Counted from the first letter of the stretch, positions 25,238 through 34,388 are shown. The stretch: 64,000 bases of DNA from Planctomycetota bacterium (GCA_029550525.1 JAKPHF010000078.1:372001-436000); one strand, 5' to 3'. Program-made: numbers and translations. Notes: a model not told the origin generated them from the sequence alone.

Positions 25238-26035
25238 TCACCAGGCCGTCCAGCCGCCATCGACCACGAGGTTGTGCCCGGTGACGTAGCTGCTGGCGTC
25301 GCTGGCCAGGAAAACGACGGCTCCCTTGAGTTCGTCCGGACGGCCCATGCGTTTCATGGGGCTCTTGCTCGACAGGCGCGCCTTCAGTTCGGAACTAACC
25401 GCCGTGGCCGGGAATGGGCCGGGCGACAGCGTGTTGACGCGGACACCATCTTTGGCCCAGTAGACCGCCAGGTGACGCGTGAGGTTGACCACGCCGCCTT
25501 TCAGGGCGTGATAGGCCACCGGCGAGGCCATGCAGATGCCTTCGTAAGCGTCCGGGTAGGAGCCGACCAGTCCGTACATGGAGCCGATCATGATGATGCT
25601 CGCCCCGCCGCCGCGTTGGCAGGCGTGCCGGTAGACCGCGCGAGCCAGCAGGAAACAGCCGGTCGCATTGGCGAGTTGTCGCGTGAACTGCTCGCCGGTG
25701 ACGCTGGTCCAGTCGGCGGTCACGCGTTCGTAGCCGTTGTTCACCAGGATGTCGATACGGCCGGCAGCGGCGATGGCATCGGCGACGCCCTGTTCGATGG
25801 AGGCTTCGTCGAAGTAGTCCAACCGCACGCCGTGATGCTTCGCCTTGCCGACCACCGGCAGTTGAGCAGCCAGCGTCTGCGCCTTGGCCTGCTCGCGGCT
25901 GGAGATCACCACGCTCGCCCCCGCCTCGGCCAGGGCCCGGCTCATCGACTGTCCCAAGTACCCGCTCGCTCCGGTGATGAGGGCGACCTTGCCGGACAAA
26001 TCAAACAACTGCTGAATCGTAGGTTCGCTCGTCAT
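25238..26035 (-). CDS. Short-chain dehydrogenase/reductase
   Basis: A 265-residue classical SDR. The NAD(P)-binding motif is TGASGYLG near residue 21, an NNGYE variant of the NNAG motif follows, and the active site is Ser in MIGSMYG with Tyr and Lys in YHALK. The C-terminal GHNLVVDGGWTAW is typical of gluconate 5-dehydrogenase-like or 3-ketoacyl-ACP-reductase-like enzymes. With the Gfo/Idh/MocA and aldolase genes upstream on the same strand, sugar or uronate catabolism is the likely context. Confidence 0.88.
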   Translation of the reverse strand: MTSEPTIQQLFDLSGKVALITGASGYLGQSMSRALAEAGASVVISSREQAKAQTLAAQLPVVGKAKHHGVRLDYFDEASIEQGVADAIAAAGRIDILVNNGYERVTADWTSVTGEQFTRQLANATGCFLLARAVYRHACQRGGGASIIMIGSMYGLVGSYPDAYEGICMASPVAYHALKGGVVNLTRHLAVYWAKDGVRVNTLSPGPFPATAVSSELKARLSSKSPMKRMGRPDELKGAVVFLASDASSYVTGHNLVVDGGWTAW

Positions 26036-26065
26036 GGTTCCATCCTGCTCGCCAAAAAAGACAGA

Positions 26066-26144
26066 ACCACAGAGACAGAGAGGCGCAGAGAAGCAAGGTT
26101 CAGCGATCCGACCCTTCTCCTCTGCGTCTCTGTGCCCCTGTGGT
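26066..26144. repeat. CACAGAG-rich long inverted repeat
   Basis: The left arm begins ACCACAGAGACAGAG (26066-26093). The right arm, ending CCCCTGTGGT at 26144, is its imperfect reverse complement across a 20-base spacer. It lies between the Gfo/Idh/MocA and SDR genes. A related CACAGAGG phrase occurs at 32451-32480. Confidence 0.65.
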
Positions 26145-26147
26145 GAA

Positions 26148-27158
26148 TCAGTTCGGTCTCACCGGTCGCCAGTTCGGATTGAACGCCGCCGACAGCAGCG
26201 CCAAATTCACCCGCAACGTCTGCAGGCCCTCGGCCACGCTGCACGGCGGATCGCACTTGCCTTCGAGCATGTCCATGAACAGCCCGGCCTGGTGCACGAA
26301 GATGTCATCCCGTTCCAACGAGAACTGGAACTCGACCTTCCACTCCGTGCCCGGCTCGACCATGCTCAGCCACCGGGCGTTGTGCAGTTCAAACCGCGCC
26401 GTGCCCTTCTCACAGATGACGGTGATGGTGTTTTCGTTGGGCGCCTGGTGCTGGTTGAGGCTGTAGCAGCCCATCACGTTGCCCTGACGGCAGATGACGT
26501 GAACGGTGTCCTCGACGTCCACGCCTTCGAGCACCTGGTGAGCGGCGTCCGCCATCACGCGGTCCACCGGCCCGACGAGAAACTCGCCGGCGTTGATGGC
26601 GTGCGTGAGCACATCCTGAATGGCGCCGCCGCCGGTCTCGCGGCGAGTGTAGTAGATCTGCCGGTACGCCGGCCGGTACTTCGGGAAATGCTGGCCCCAC
26701 ACCGAAACGATCTGCACGGGCCGGCCGAACCGGCCGTCGACGATGGCCTGCCGCATCGACCGCAGCGCCGGGTGCGACCGGTAGGTGTAGGCGACGGCCG
26801 CCGCCAGCCGCTTTTGCTGGAGGATCTGCATCAGCTCGTCGATCCCGTCCAGGCTCGTGCTCAGCGGCTTTTCGATGAACAGGTGAACGCCTTCCCGAGC
26901 CAGTTGCGTGGCCATGGGAATATGCAGATGCGACGGGGCGCAGATGACGGCCGCCTCGAACGCCCGCGGCGAATCGTTCAGCGCCTCATCCAGCGAAGCG
27001 TACGTCTTGCTCACGCCGTAGCGTTCCGCGACTGTCTGGCGCAACTGCGCGTTCGGTTCACACAGGCACAATTCGGCCCGGCCCGTCGCCTGGAAGCAGC
27101 GCAGGTGCCGCTCACCGATGGACCCTACTCCGATCACCAGAATACGATGGTTGCCCAT
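26148..27158 (-). CDS. Gfo/Idh/MocA family oxidoreductase
   Basis: A 336-residue NAD(P)-dependent oxidoreductase, probably acting on a sugar, inositol or sugar acid. The Rossmann start ILVIGVGSIGERHLR, the conserved IEKP motif (HLFIEKPLSTS) that positions the substrate, and a C-terminal beta-sheet domain (YYTRRETGGGAIQDVLTH) are visible. Its start is four bases after the stop of the aldolase gene, so the two are co-translated, and the SDR follows. These suggest a small catabolic operon. Substrate unknown. Confidence 0.88.
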   Translation of the reverse strand: MGNHRILVIGVGSIGERHLRCFQATGRAELCLCEPNAQLRQTVAERYGVSKTYASLDEALNDSPRAFEAAVICAPSHLHIPMATQLAREGVHLFIEKPLSTSLDGIDELMQILQQKRLAAAVAYTYRSHPALRSMRQAIVDGRFGRPVQIVSVWGQHFPKYRPAYRQIYYTRRETGGGAIQDVLTHAINAGEFLVGPVDRVMADAAHQVLEGVDVEDTVHVICRQGNVMGCYSLNQHQAPNENTITVICEKGTARFELHNARWLSMVEPGTEWKVEFQFSLERDDIFVHQAGLFMDMLEGKCDPPCSVAEGLQTLRVNLALLSAAFNPNWRPVRPN

Positions 27159-27162
27159 GAAA

Positions 27163-27987
27163 TCAGCGGCCTTTCAGGTATGCCTGACCATTGTTGTTGC
27201 AGGCGCGATTGAACGTGAAGCCGAGTTTGCCGAACTGCTCCTGGATCGCATCCAGGCCTTGCTTGAACAGAAGGATATCCGCCGAGTGACAGATAAGTCG
27301 GGCCCCCATCTCCAGCAGCATCTGGCAATGCTCCGGAGAGAACGCGGGCATCCCCCAGTGCTTGCCGGCGTTGCGGGCCGCCTTGGCCACACGTTCCGCG
27401 GCCTTCTGCACCGCGGGATGATTGAACTCGCCAGGGATGCCGCTGAGCACCGAGAAATCCGCCGGGCCGAGGAAGACAACGTCCACGCCGGGAACGGCGG
27501 CGATGGCCTCGGCGTGCTCGAGGGCTTCGCGCTCTTCAATCTGGATGACGATAAACGTTTGCTCGTTGGCCTCTCGGATGTAGTCGGCCACGGACATCAT
27601 GCAGTACGGCATGTCCGGATTGCCGCCGTCGAAGCCTCGCTTGCCGATGGGGGCGAACTTGGTCCACTTGACGACTTCGGCCGCCTCAGCCGCGTTGTCG
27701 CAGCGTGGATACATGATGCCCTGGGCGCCCGCTTCGAGGAGCCGGGCCACGCGAGCGAGCTCGCCTTTGGCGGCCCGGGCCATGATGTCAGCCGTCCCCA
27801 CTCGCGCCGCTCGCATCAGGCTGGCTGCCGTCTCGAGGCTATAGACATGATGCTCCATGTCCATCCAGATGCCGTCGAAGCCCATCAGACTCGCCAGCTC
27901 ATAAACGGACGGGTCCGTGAAGTGCAGTTGGGTCAGCAGCGCAGGCTCGCCTCGGGATAGCTTCGCCTTGATGACGCTCCGTCGCAT
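27163..27987 (-). CDS. HpcH/HpaI family aldolase
   Basis: A 274-residue class II pyruvate-type aldolase of the HpcH/HpaI (citrate lyase beta) TIM-barrel family, which cleaves 2-keto-3-deoxy or 4-hydroxy-2-oxo acids. The family landmarks are IWMDMEHHVYS near residue 40, IQIEEREALEHAEAI and VVFLGPADFS, whose Glu and Asp should bind the metal. It leads an operon with the Gfo/Idh/MocA and SDR genes. A TTGACA/TATTCT promoter lies about 170 bases upstream. Confidence 0.87.
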   Translation of the reverse strand: MRRSVIKAKLSRGEPALLTQLHFTDPSVYELASLMGFDGIWMDMEHHVYSLETAASLMRAARVGTADIMARAAKGELARVARLLEAGAQGIMYPRCDNAAEAAEVVKWTKFAPIGKRGFDGGNPDMPYCMMSVADYIREANEQTFIVIQIEEREALEHAEAIAAVPGVDVVFLGPADFSVLSGIPGEFNHPAVQKAAERVAKAARNAGKHWGMPAFSPEHCQMLLEMGARLICHSADILLFKQGLDAIQEQFGKLGFTFNRACNNNGQAYLKGR

Positions 27988-28160
27988 GTAGTATCCGCCT
28001 TAAAAAAAAGAAACTCTCCCGGTCACACACGTCCGGGCGAGAACCACAACGGTGTTGCAATTGAACCCCCGGCCGGCCATCGAGCAAGCGGCCTCCATCG
28101 TCCTGACAGCCGCCATACTGTCAACACTCTGGGACCAAATGTGTAAACCAGGACCGCTAT

Positions 28161-28190
28161 AGAATACCCGGTTCGTGACAGAAATGTCAA
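28161..28190 (-). promoter_or_regulatory. Candidate sigma-70 promoter of the aldolase operon
   Basis: On the minus strand a perfect TTGACA (28185-28190) is followed after 18 bases by TATTCT (28161-28166). It points to the aldolase gene at 27987, giving a leader of about 165 bases. A second TTGACA on the same strand at 28119-28124 has no convincing -10. Confidence 0.5.
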
Positions 28191-28200
28191 TCGGCGCGGC

Positions 28201-29055
28201 CTAATCCGGTTGCCAAGATGGAGTGGTGACAACAGGCCGACTGGCCGGTGAGCGCACCCCCAAAAGTTCATCAACGCGGACCAGGCGATAGCCCCGGCCA
28301 CGTAAATCGTCAGCCAATCGACCGACGTACCGGTGCATTTTATCGGTCCGTTCGGGTCCCACGCCCAAGTGCAACAGGAGCAGAAAGCCGTGCAAACCGT
28401 CGGGCTGGCGGGCCTCGAATTCCAGTATGCCTCGATAAATCTGCTCAGATGCGATAAACCGCGGGTGCTTGTCCGGCAGGTAGTCGGCGTTTGAACGCGT
28501 GCCGGGCGTGAAGCTGATCACGACCAACCCCATGCGGCCGGCCCAATCCACGATCTGCTCGTTGTACCACTCGTACGGCGGGACGAAGAACCGCATCCGC
28601 TCCCGCGAGGCTCCCAGGGCCACGAGGTCAGCGATGTTTTTCTCCAGGTCGGCCTGGAACTGGGCCTCGGCCACCAACGTCCGCGGGCGGTCGTCCCATG
28701 GGCAGTAAAGCAGGTGGGCGTCGGAGTGCGGCCCCACGTAATGCCCCTCGGCGATCATCCGCCGGAGAAGGTCGCGGTGCTCGGGCTTGCGGATGTAATC
28801 GCCGGTGACGAAGAACGACGCCTTAATGCCGCGGGACGCCAAATCGTTCAGGATCGATTCCGTGCCCTCGCCGTGCTCACCGCCGGTGAAGATCATCGCC
28901 ATATATTTGCGATCGCGTGGTCCGCGGACAATCCCGCCGTGATCGAACGTGCACTTGGTGGCCACCGACTCGGGCACAATATCGGCCGGCCGGGAGGTCA
29001 CAAAGCCGGCACTTACCGGGGCGACGAGCAGGAGCATCAACCAGCGTGCCATCAT
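28201..29055 (-). CDS. Polysaccharide deacetylase family protein, variant active site
   Basis: A 284-residue secreted protein (hydrophobic N-terminus MARWLMLLLVAPVSAGF) with a NodB-type fold: KASFFVTGDYIRKPEHRDLL, then GHYVGPHSDAHLLYCPWDD, which holds the two metal-binding histidines. The usual first motif TFDDG is replaced by IFTGGEHGEGTE, so the catalytic base and metal Asp are not where they normally are. Later PPYEWYNEQIVDW and HLGVGPERTDK match motifs 3 and 4-5. It may use a changed mechanism or be non-catalytic. Confidence 0.8.
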   Translation of the reverse strand: MMARWLMLLLVAPVSAGFVTSRPADIVPESVATKCTFDHGGIVRGPRDRKYMAMIFTGGEHGEGTESILNDLASRGIKASFFVTGDYIRKPEHRDLLRRMIAEGHYVGPHSDAHLLYCPWDDRPRTLVAEAQFQADLEKNIADLVALGASRERMRFFVPPYEWYNEQIVDWAGRMGLVVISFTPGTRSNADYLPDKHPRFIASEQIYRGILEFEARQPDGLHGFLLLLHLGVGPERTDKMHRYVGRLADDLRGRGYRLVRVDELLGVRSPASRPVVTTPSWQPD

Positions 29056-29199
29056 CGACCTCGACGAGCGTACGGGGTATGCTAATCGGCCGATCCTTGT
29101 GGTCCAGTTTTCAGGACGGCGTCAACTAGCTGACGCTCTCAACAGCTGTGTCGGCGCGGTCCTTGCAAGTCATTTTCCGGCATGAAAGGAGCTTTGGCA

Positions 29200-31404
29200 A
29201 TGCGCACGACATCCTGCTGTCTCTTTGCCGCTCATCTGTTGTTTGCGTCTTCGATCGTCGTGGCCGAACCGTTGCCTGCTCCCGCCCAGGCGAGCGGCAA
29301 GATCATCCATTCGCTGGAGTACACCGACGCGGCCGAAGCACGGCAGGCGTGGAAGCCGGTTTATGGTTCCGTGCCTGTGACAGTTGCACCGGCCGGTGAT
29401 CGCCACGTGCTGAAGCTGCCCTGTATCTTCAAGGGCAATAGGCTCGAACGCGGCACCTGGGAGTGGTCGGTTGACCTCGACCTCACCGCCTGCCGGGGCA
29501 TTGAGCTCCAGATCTACTGTGCCGACTTGGAGCCCATTTCGGGCTTCACGCTCTATTTCCAGACCGGGCAGGGTTGGTACGGCCTGAACTTCAATCCCGA
29601 GTACGCCGGCCGCTGGTGCCGCGTCGTGCTCGACAAGAGCAAAGCTATTCCTGAGGGCACGCCTGCCGGTTGGGGCAAGATCCGCACCATCCGCTTCTCC
29701 GCCTGGCGCGGCTACGACACCGACACCCACGTGTATCTCGCCAACCTCGCCATGGCCGGCGGGGATGCGCCCATCGTGGTGGTTCGGCCCGCTTCGCCGA
29801 ATCCCACCGCGACGACCGTCACGGAGACCCTGCAACGCTACGATCTGCCCTACCTGGCGGTGAACGAAAACGAGCTGACACGCGAACTCGTGCAGGGCCG
29901 TCAATTGCTCGTGCTGCCGGGCAACGCCGGTTTGAAGGCGTCGGCAGTAGAAACCGTCGAGGCGTTCGTCCAATCGGGTGGAAAGCTGGCCGTGTTCGGC
30001 ACCGCCCCCGAACGCATCGCTGCACTGGCTCACGCGAAGTTCGACAGACTTCCCGACAGCGCGGCCACAAGTCAAGACGTTCAAGTGCTTTCCGCGCTTG
30101 CGCAGGCTTGGCCGCCGTTGTGGGATGAGGCGGTTCGCCGAGCGCTCGCACGGGCGGGTGAGATCGCCGGCTTCGCCAGCGTCGAGGCCGCGGTCGAAGC
30201 GATTCGCCAGGCAGCCAACGCCGACGCGGGCCGGCAGGCGATCGTGCACGCCCGTATCGAGGATGCCGCCTCGCTGCGGACGAAGGCGGCCGATCTGCAC
30301 GCCGCCGGCCGGCACGCCGACGCCGTCACCGCCGCCGAGCAGGCCCGCGCGGCTTTGATCGACGCGATGTGCCTGGCTCAATCGTCGCTTGAGGGTGAGC
30401 ACCGCGCGTTCTGGTGCCACGAGGCCTACGGCGTGAGGGGCATGCCCTGGGACGAGAGCATCCGCATCCTCGCCGAGAACGGCTTCACCGCCATTTTGCC
30501 CAACATGCTGTGGGCGGGCGTGGCCTACTACGAAAGCGACGTGCTGCCCGTTTCGCCCGAGGTCGCCACCCGCGGCAACCTGCTGACCGAGTGCCTGGCG
30601 GCGTGCAAGAAGTACGGCATCGAATGCCACGTGTGGAAAGTGAACTTCTACATGAGCGGCCGCTCGCCCCAGGAGTTCCGCGATCGCATGAAGCGCGAGG
30701 GCCGCACGCTCAAGTCGCTCAGCGGTCAGGGCAAAGATGATTGGCTTTGCCCGTCGCATCCGGAAAACCGCAAGCTCGAGGTCGACTCCATGGTCGAACT
30801 GGCGACGCGCTACCCGGTGGACGGCATCCACTTCGATTACATCCGCTATCCAGGGGACAACAGCTGTATCTGCGACGGTTGCCGCGAACGGTTCGAGCGA
30901 GCGATCGGCCACAAGGTCGCCGACTGGCCGAACGCCGTCCGGCAGGATCCGGCCGTCCGGGATCAATGGTACGAGTGGCGACGCGGCAACATCACGGCCG
31001 TAGTCGCCGGCGTGGCTGAGCAGGTCCGCCGGCGCAAGCCCGACGTGAAGATCTCCGCCGCTGTCTTTTCGGCCTGGTCGGTCGCCCGCGACACCGTCGG
31101 CCAGGACTGGAAGCTCTGGTGCGAGAAGGGCTATCTCGATTTCGTCTGCCCCATGAACTACACGCCTAACGTCGCACAGTTCCGCGCCATGACGCGCCAT
31201 CAGCAGGAGTGGGCCGGCAACGTGCCTTGCTATCCCGGCATCGGTCTGAGCGTCTGGCCCGAGCGCAACGATATCTGCCGCATCATTGAGCAGATCAACG
31301 TCACCCGCCAACTGAAGACCGGCGGCTTCACCGTCTTCAACTACGCCGAACCCGAGGCGAGAGTGATCCTGCCCATGCTGGGCAAAGGAATTACGAAGGA
31401 ATAG
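29200..31404 (+). CDS. Secreted GHL10/DUF187-type glycoside hydrolase
   Basis: A 734-residue protein from the ATG at 29200 (AAGGAG eight bases upstream) with a signal peptide. An N-terminal jelly-roll-like domain (about 30-190) precedes a Rossmann-like segment (IVVVRPASPNPTATTV) and a helical linker. The TIM-barrel of the glycosyl-hydrolase-like 10 family covers about 400-730. The family signature DGIHFDYIRYPG, the preceding HVWKVNFYMSG and VCPMNYTPN are all present. It is probably periplasmic or extracellular; substrate unknown. The stop codon is overlapped by a heptamer repeat array. Confidence 0.82.
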   Translation: MRTTSCCLFAAHLLFASSIVVAEPLPAPAQASGKIIHSLEYTDAAEARQAWKPVYGSVPVTVAPAGDRHVLKLPCIFKGNRLERGTWEWSVDLDLTACRGIELQIYCADLEPISGFTLYFQTGQGWYGLNFNPEYAGRWCRVVLDKSKAIPEGTPAGWGKIRTIRFSAWRGYDTDTHVYLANLAMAGGDAPIVVVRPASPNPTATTVTETLQRYDLPYLAVNENELTRELVQGRQLLVLPGNAGLKASAVETVEAFVQSGGKLAVFGTAPERIAALAHAKFDRLPDSAATSQDVQVLSALAQAWPPLWDEAVRRALARAGEIAGFASVEAAVEAIRQAANADAGRQAIVHARIEDAASLRTKAADLHAAGRHADAVTAAEQARAALIDAMCLAQSSLEGEHRAFWCHEAYGVRGMPWDESIRILAENGFTAILPNMLWAGVAYYESDVLPVSPEVATRGNLLTECLAACKKYGIECHVWKVNFYMSGRSPQEFRDRMKREGRTLKSLSGQGKDDWLCPSHPENRKLEVDSMVELATRYPVDGIHFDYIRYPGDNSCICDGCRERFERAIGHKVADWPNAVRQDPAVRDQWYEWRRGNITAVVAGVAEQVRRRKPDVKISAAVFSAWSVARDTVGQDWKLWCEKGYLDFVCPMNYTPNVAQFRAMTRHQQEWAGNVPCYPGIGLSVWPERNDICRIIEQINVTRQLKTGGFTVFNYAEPEARVILPMLGKGITKE

Positions 31405-31443
31405 CTATCAGCTGTCAGCCATAAGCTCTAAGCTGTAAACTGG
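31403..31443. repeat. AGCTRTN heptamer array 2
   Basis: AGCTATC, AGCTGTC, AGCCATA, AGCTCTA and AGCTGTA follow in seven-base phase, beginning inside the stop codon of the GHL10-type gene. Confidence 0.8.
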
Positions 31444-31454
31444 CATGTGCTCAG

Positions 31455-31610
31455 CGTGCAAGAGATCGACGTAGCTCCGCCCCGAAAGGGCGCGAAGTGA
31501 GTAGCCGTAGGCGAAAGCCCACGGACTGTTGGCCCTATAAGATTATCCCTTGGCGGCTCACGCCGCCGGCTATTGACTTCCGCTACGGGGCGAAGTGGCC
31601 TCGTACGGTA
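31455..31610. repeat. Intergenic array of short tetraloop hairpins (array B)
   Basis: The segment contains CGCCC-cgaaa-GGGCG, an imperfect CCGTAGGC-gaaa-GCCCACGG and GGCGGC-tcac-GCCGCC, followed by GGCTATTGAC. Together with the heptamer arrays on either side it accounts for the 305-base gap before the HAD gene. Confidence 0.7.
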
Positions 31611-31641
31611 AACGCGTACGTAAGCGGTGAGCTGTGAATGC

Positions 31642-31702
31642 CGTGACAACGGGCCAACGGACCAACGACCCGACCACTGACCACTGACAAAGGACCACTG
31701 AC
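31642..31702. repeat. ACTGACC/GGACCA heptamer-phased repeat upstream of the HAD gene
   Basis: Units such as GGACCAACGACC, ACTGACC, ACTGACA and AAGGACC repeat in seven-base steps and end eight bases before the start codon at 31710. A near-identical block precedes the start codon at 58917. Confidence 0.7.
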
Positions 31703-31709
31703 TTTCTCT

Positions 31710-32393
31710 ATGCCGACGTATACCGACAAACGCAACGCGCTACCTCTTGGCGTCATCTTCGACATGGATGGCGTGCTCGTGGACTCTGAGCCCTTCATTG
31801 CCCGGGCCGGCTGCATGATGTTCGCGGAGTTCGGCCTGACCGTGAAACCGGAAGACTTCATCCCCTTCGTCGGCGCCGGCGAGGATCGATTCCTGGGCGG
31901 CGTGGCCGAGGCCTACGGTTTCCCCATCGACATTGTCTCGGCCAAACGCCGCACGTACGAGATCTATCTCGACATCATCAAAGGCCAGCTCACACCCTTG
32001 CCCGGCGTGCATGCGTTCCTGGACGCCTGCCGGCAGGCCGGCAAGAAAACCGCGCTGGCCACCAGCGCCGACCTCGTGAAGGCGGAAGGCAACTTGCGGG
32101 AGATCAACCTGCCGCTGTCCAGCTTCGACGCCGTGGTCACCGGCCTGGACGTAGTACACAAGAAGCCTCATCCCGAAATCTTCCTGACCGCTGCCGAGCG
32201 CTTGGGGCTCGATCCCCGCGACTGCCTGGTGATCGAGGACGCGGTGAACGGCGTCGCCGCCGCCCGTGCCGCCGGCGCCCGCTGCCTGGCCCTGACCACC
32301 TCGTTCACGCGCGAACAGCTCGCCGGCGCCGACTGGCACGCCGCCACGCTGGCCGACGCGCCCCGTGCCGTACTGAATTGGAGCGAGCCATAA
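31710..32393 (+). CDS. HAD-superfamily hydrolase, beta-phosphoglucomutase-like
   Basis: A 227-residue HAD phosphatase/mutase with all four motifs: FDMDGVLVDSEP (Asp nucleophile and acid/base), ATSAD (motif II Thr/Ser), KKPHPEIF (motif III Lys) and LVIEDAVNGVAAARAAG (motif IV). The cap sits between the first motif and about residue 90. It matches the beta-phosphoglucomutase/PGP subgroup; which sugar phosphate it acts on is unknown. It lacks a standard ribosome-binding site, and its leader is the heptamer repeat. A heptamer array also begins in its stop codon. Confidence 0.88.
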   Translation: MPTYTDKRNALPLGVIFDMDGVLVDSEPFIARAGCMMFAEFGLTVKPEDFIPFVGAGEDRFLGGVAEAYGFPIDIVSAKRRTYEIYLDIIKGQLTPLPGVHAFLDACRQAGKKTALATSADLVKAEGNLREINLPLSSFDAVVTGLDVVHKKPHPEIFLTAAERLGLDPRDCLVIEDAVNGVAAARAAGARCLALTTSFTREQLAGADWHAATLADAPRAVLNWSEP

Positions 32394-32413
32394 GCTGTAA
32401 GCTTTAAGCATAT
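32393..32413. repeat. AGCTRTN heptamer array 3
   Basis: AGCTGTA and AGCTTTA followed by AGCATAT, starting on the last base of the HAD stop codon. Confidence 0.65.
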
Positions 32414-33011
32414 ACGCCACAGCGATCGGATTACGCTTCTGAGTTTGCTCACCACAGAGGACGCGGAGGATCACAGAGGGAAACGCTTAATAGGCTTGCG
32501 CCGTGCTTCTCCGCATCTTGGCCGGCTCGCTTCACAAAGAGAGGAACAAGCCTATCCGATTCATGTCATCGGTGGTTCAAACCTACCACGGATGGCACCG
32601 ATGCCACGGATCCGCAAGATGCCTCCTTCGCCCATCTGCACGATCGGCGTCAAGCTGCGGACTGGTTTCTCTGTTGCCTCTGTTGCCTCCTGTTGGGGTT
32701 CTGATCCATGGTGATCGCCTACGTACTCCTGGACGGATGGGTGCCCCCTCGGGGGTTGAACGAGGACGGGCGTCGCGTGTCTAATGTCGCCGGCGGTGGC
32801 GAAGGCGGTCGTGCCGGCTTGTTCTCCATCGGGCCAAGATTCGTGGCCTGATGGCGGCAGGACGCCTATCCTGGCACCGAGAACCGGTACGACGAGATGC
32901 GTCAGCCACGGACGCCAGCCCCACAAGCCACGCGCATCCGCAGACGGCGGACGCCTCGAACCGCTCGCGGCCGCGGGATGGCGCGCCGCGAGAACACGCT
33001 GTGGAGACACC
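32414..33011. other. Gene-free stretch with short repeats
   Basis: No credible gene is seen. It holds a CACAGAGG-type repeat (32451-32480), a CACGGATG-type repeat (32584-32613) and a tandem TCTGTTGCC pair near 32670-32695. The rest is unremarkable. The porin ribosome-binding site (GGAG at 33003-33006) is at the right end. Confidence 0.5.
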
Positions 33012-34388
33012 ATGATTTTGCGACCCGTGTTTGCAATCCTGGCGGTGGCTCTCGGCACCTGTGCTGCTGCCGATTCGCCTTCGAACGGAGAAGACGCCTC
33101 GGCCCCGCCGCAGATCACGGAGGCAAAGGGCGCCGTCGAGCCGGGCGAGGCGACTTCGCCGCAGACCCAACCTGCGGAAGATGACAGCATCGGCGGCGAA
33201 GGAGCCATGGATCACCTGATCCGCATGCTCCGTCTGCCCCATCCGCGATCGGACATCTGGCCGGGATTCGAGGCGTACGGCATCACGCTCAACCTGTCGA
33301 TGACGTCCATCTACCAGCAGAACGCTCATGGCGGCGTCAACACGCATAACGCCCATCGGGTGACCGGGAGCGTGGACACCGAGCTGACGTTCGATTTCGA
33401 GAAGATGGGCCTGTGGAAGGGCGGCCAGTTGTACACGTTCGTCGAAAGCGGTTGGCAGGACGCGATCGACGAGGACGTGGGCGACCTGTTCGGCGTCAAC
33501 GGCGACGCCTTGGGCGACCGGGCCATTCGCGTGCGCGAGCTGTGGTATCAGCAGATGCTGTTCGACGACCGGTTGCGGTTCAAGGTCGGCAAGATGGACC
33601 TGGCGGTGGACATCGACACCAACGCCTACGCCAACTGGGAAGTGACGCAGTTCCTCAACAGTGCCCTGATCAACACGGGCAACATGCCGCTGCCCGATTT
33701 CGGTCTGGGCGCGGTCTTGAGCGTGATTCCCACCGACTGGCTGTACGTCACGTTTGCCGCCGCCGACGCTCAGGCGGACGGCAACGAGACCGGATTTCGC
33801 ACCACGTTCCACGGCGCGGACTATTTCTTCGGGGCGATGGAGCTGGGTCTGACGCCAGTGTGGGAGGTTGGCGGCGCGAGGCTGCCGGGGGCGTATCGCT
33901 TCATCTTGTGGTACGACCCGCAAAGCAAGGAAGTGTTCTTCGACGACCGCGACGGCCGGCGTCGCCGCGTGCCGCATAAGCGGGACGACACAGGGTTCGT
34001 GTTCAACATGGATCAACTCGTGTACAAGGAGAACCCCGGCACGGAAGACACGCAAGGCCTGGGTGTGTTCGCCCGTTACGGCTATGCCCCCGAAGACGCC
34101 AACCTGATCGAGCACTTCTGGAGCCTGGGCGCCCAGTACCAGGGCCTCTTGCCCGGACGGGACAACGACGTGCTCGCGTTCGGCTTCGCCCAGGGCATCC
34201 TCAGCGACCGGTTCCGCGCCGTCGAGAAACAGGGTGGCCGCGAGTCGGTCTACGAAATCTATTACAACGCGGCCGTGCTGCCCTGGCTGAACATCACGCC
34301 CGATTTCCAGTACATCATGGACACCGGCGGCGATCGCAGCGGCCGCGATGCGTTCGTGGTCGGCGTCCGCGTGGTGGTGGCGTTCTGA
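33012..34388 (+). CDS. OprB-type carbohydrate porin
   Basis: A 458-residue outer-membrane protein from the ATG at 33012 (GGAG five bases upstream), with signal peptide FAILAVALGTCAAA. The mature protein shows alternating aromatic/polar strands typical of OprB, including LYTFVESGWQDAIDEDV, LRFKVGKMDLAVDIDTN and LPDFGLGAVLSVIPTDWLYV. It ends with strand-like VVGVRVVVAF, although not in the usual terminal Phe-after-aromatic form. Such porins admit sugars, which fits the glycan-degrading genes around it. Its presence implies an outer membrane. Confidence 0.82.
   Translation: MILRPVFAILAVALGTCAAADSPSNGEDASAPPQITEAKGAVEPGEATSPQTQPAEDDSIGGEGAMDHLIRMLRLPHPRSDIWPGFEAYGITLNLSMTSIYQQNAHGGVNTHNAHRVTGSVDTELTFDFEKMGLWKGGQLYTFVESGWQDAIDEDVGDLFGVNGDALGDRAIRVRELWYQQMLFDDRLRFKVGKMDLAVDIDTNAYANWEVTQFLNSALINTGNMPLPDFGLGAVLSVIPTDWLYVTFAAADAQADGNETGFRTTFHGADYFFGAMELGLTPVWEVGGARLPGAYRFILWYDPQSKEVFFDDRDGRRRRVPHKRDDTGFVFNMDQLVYKENPGTEDTQGLGVFARYGYAPEDANLIEHFWSLGAQYQGLLPGRDNDVLAFGFAQGILSDRFRAVEKQGGRESVYEIYYNAAVLPWLNITPDFQYIMDTGGDRSGRDAFVVGVRVVVAF

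Noticed and set aside
29170..31311. A 713-codon open frame on the minus strand opposite the GHL10-type gene
   Set aside because: It is a GC-rich antisense shadow: His/Arg/Gly/Ala-rich with no domain pattern or ribosome-binding site, while the plus frame has clear family motifs.
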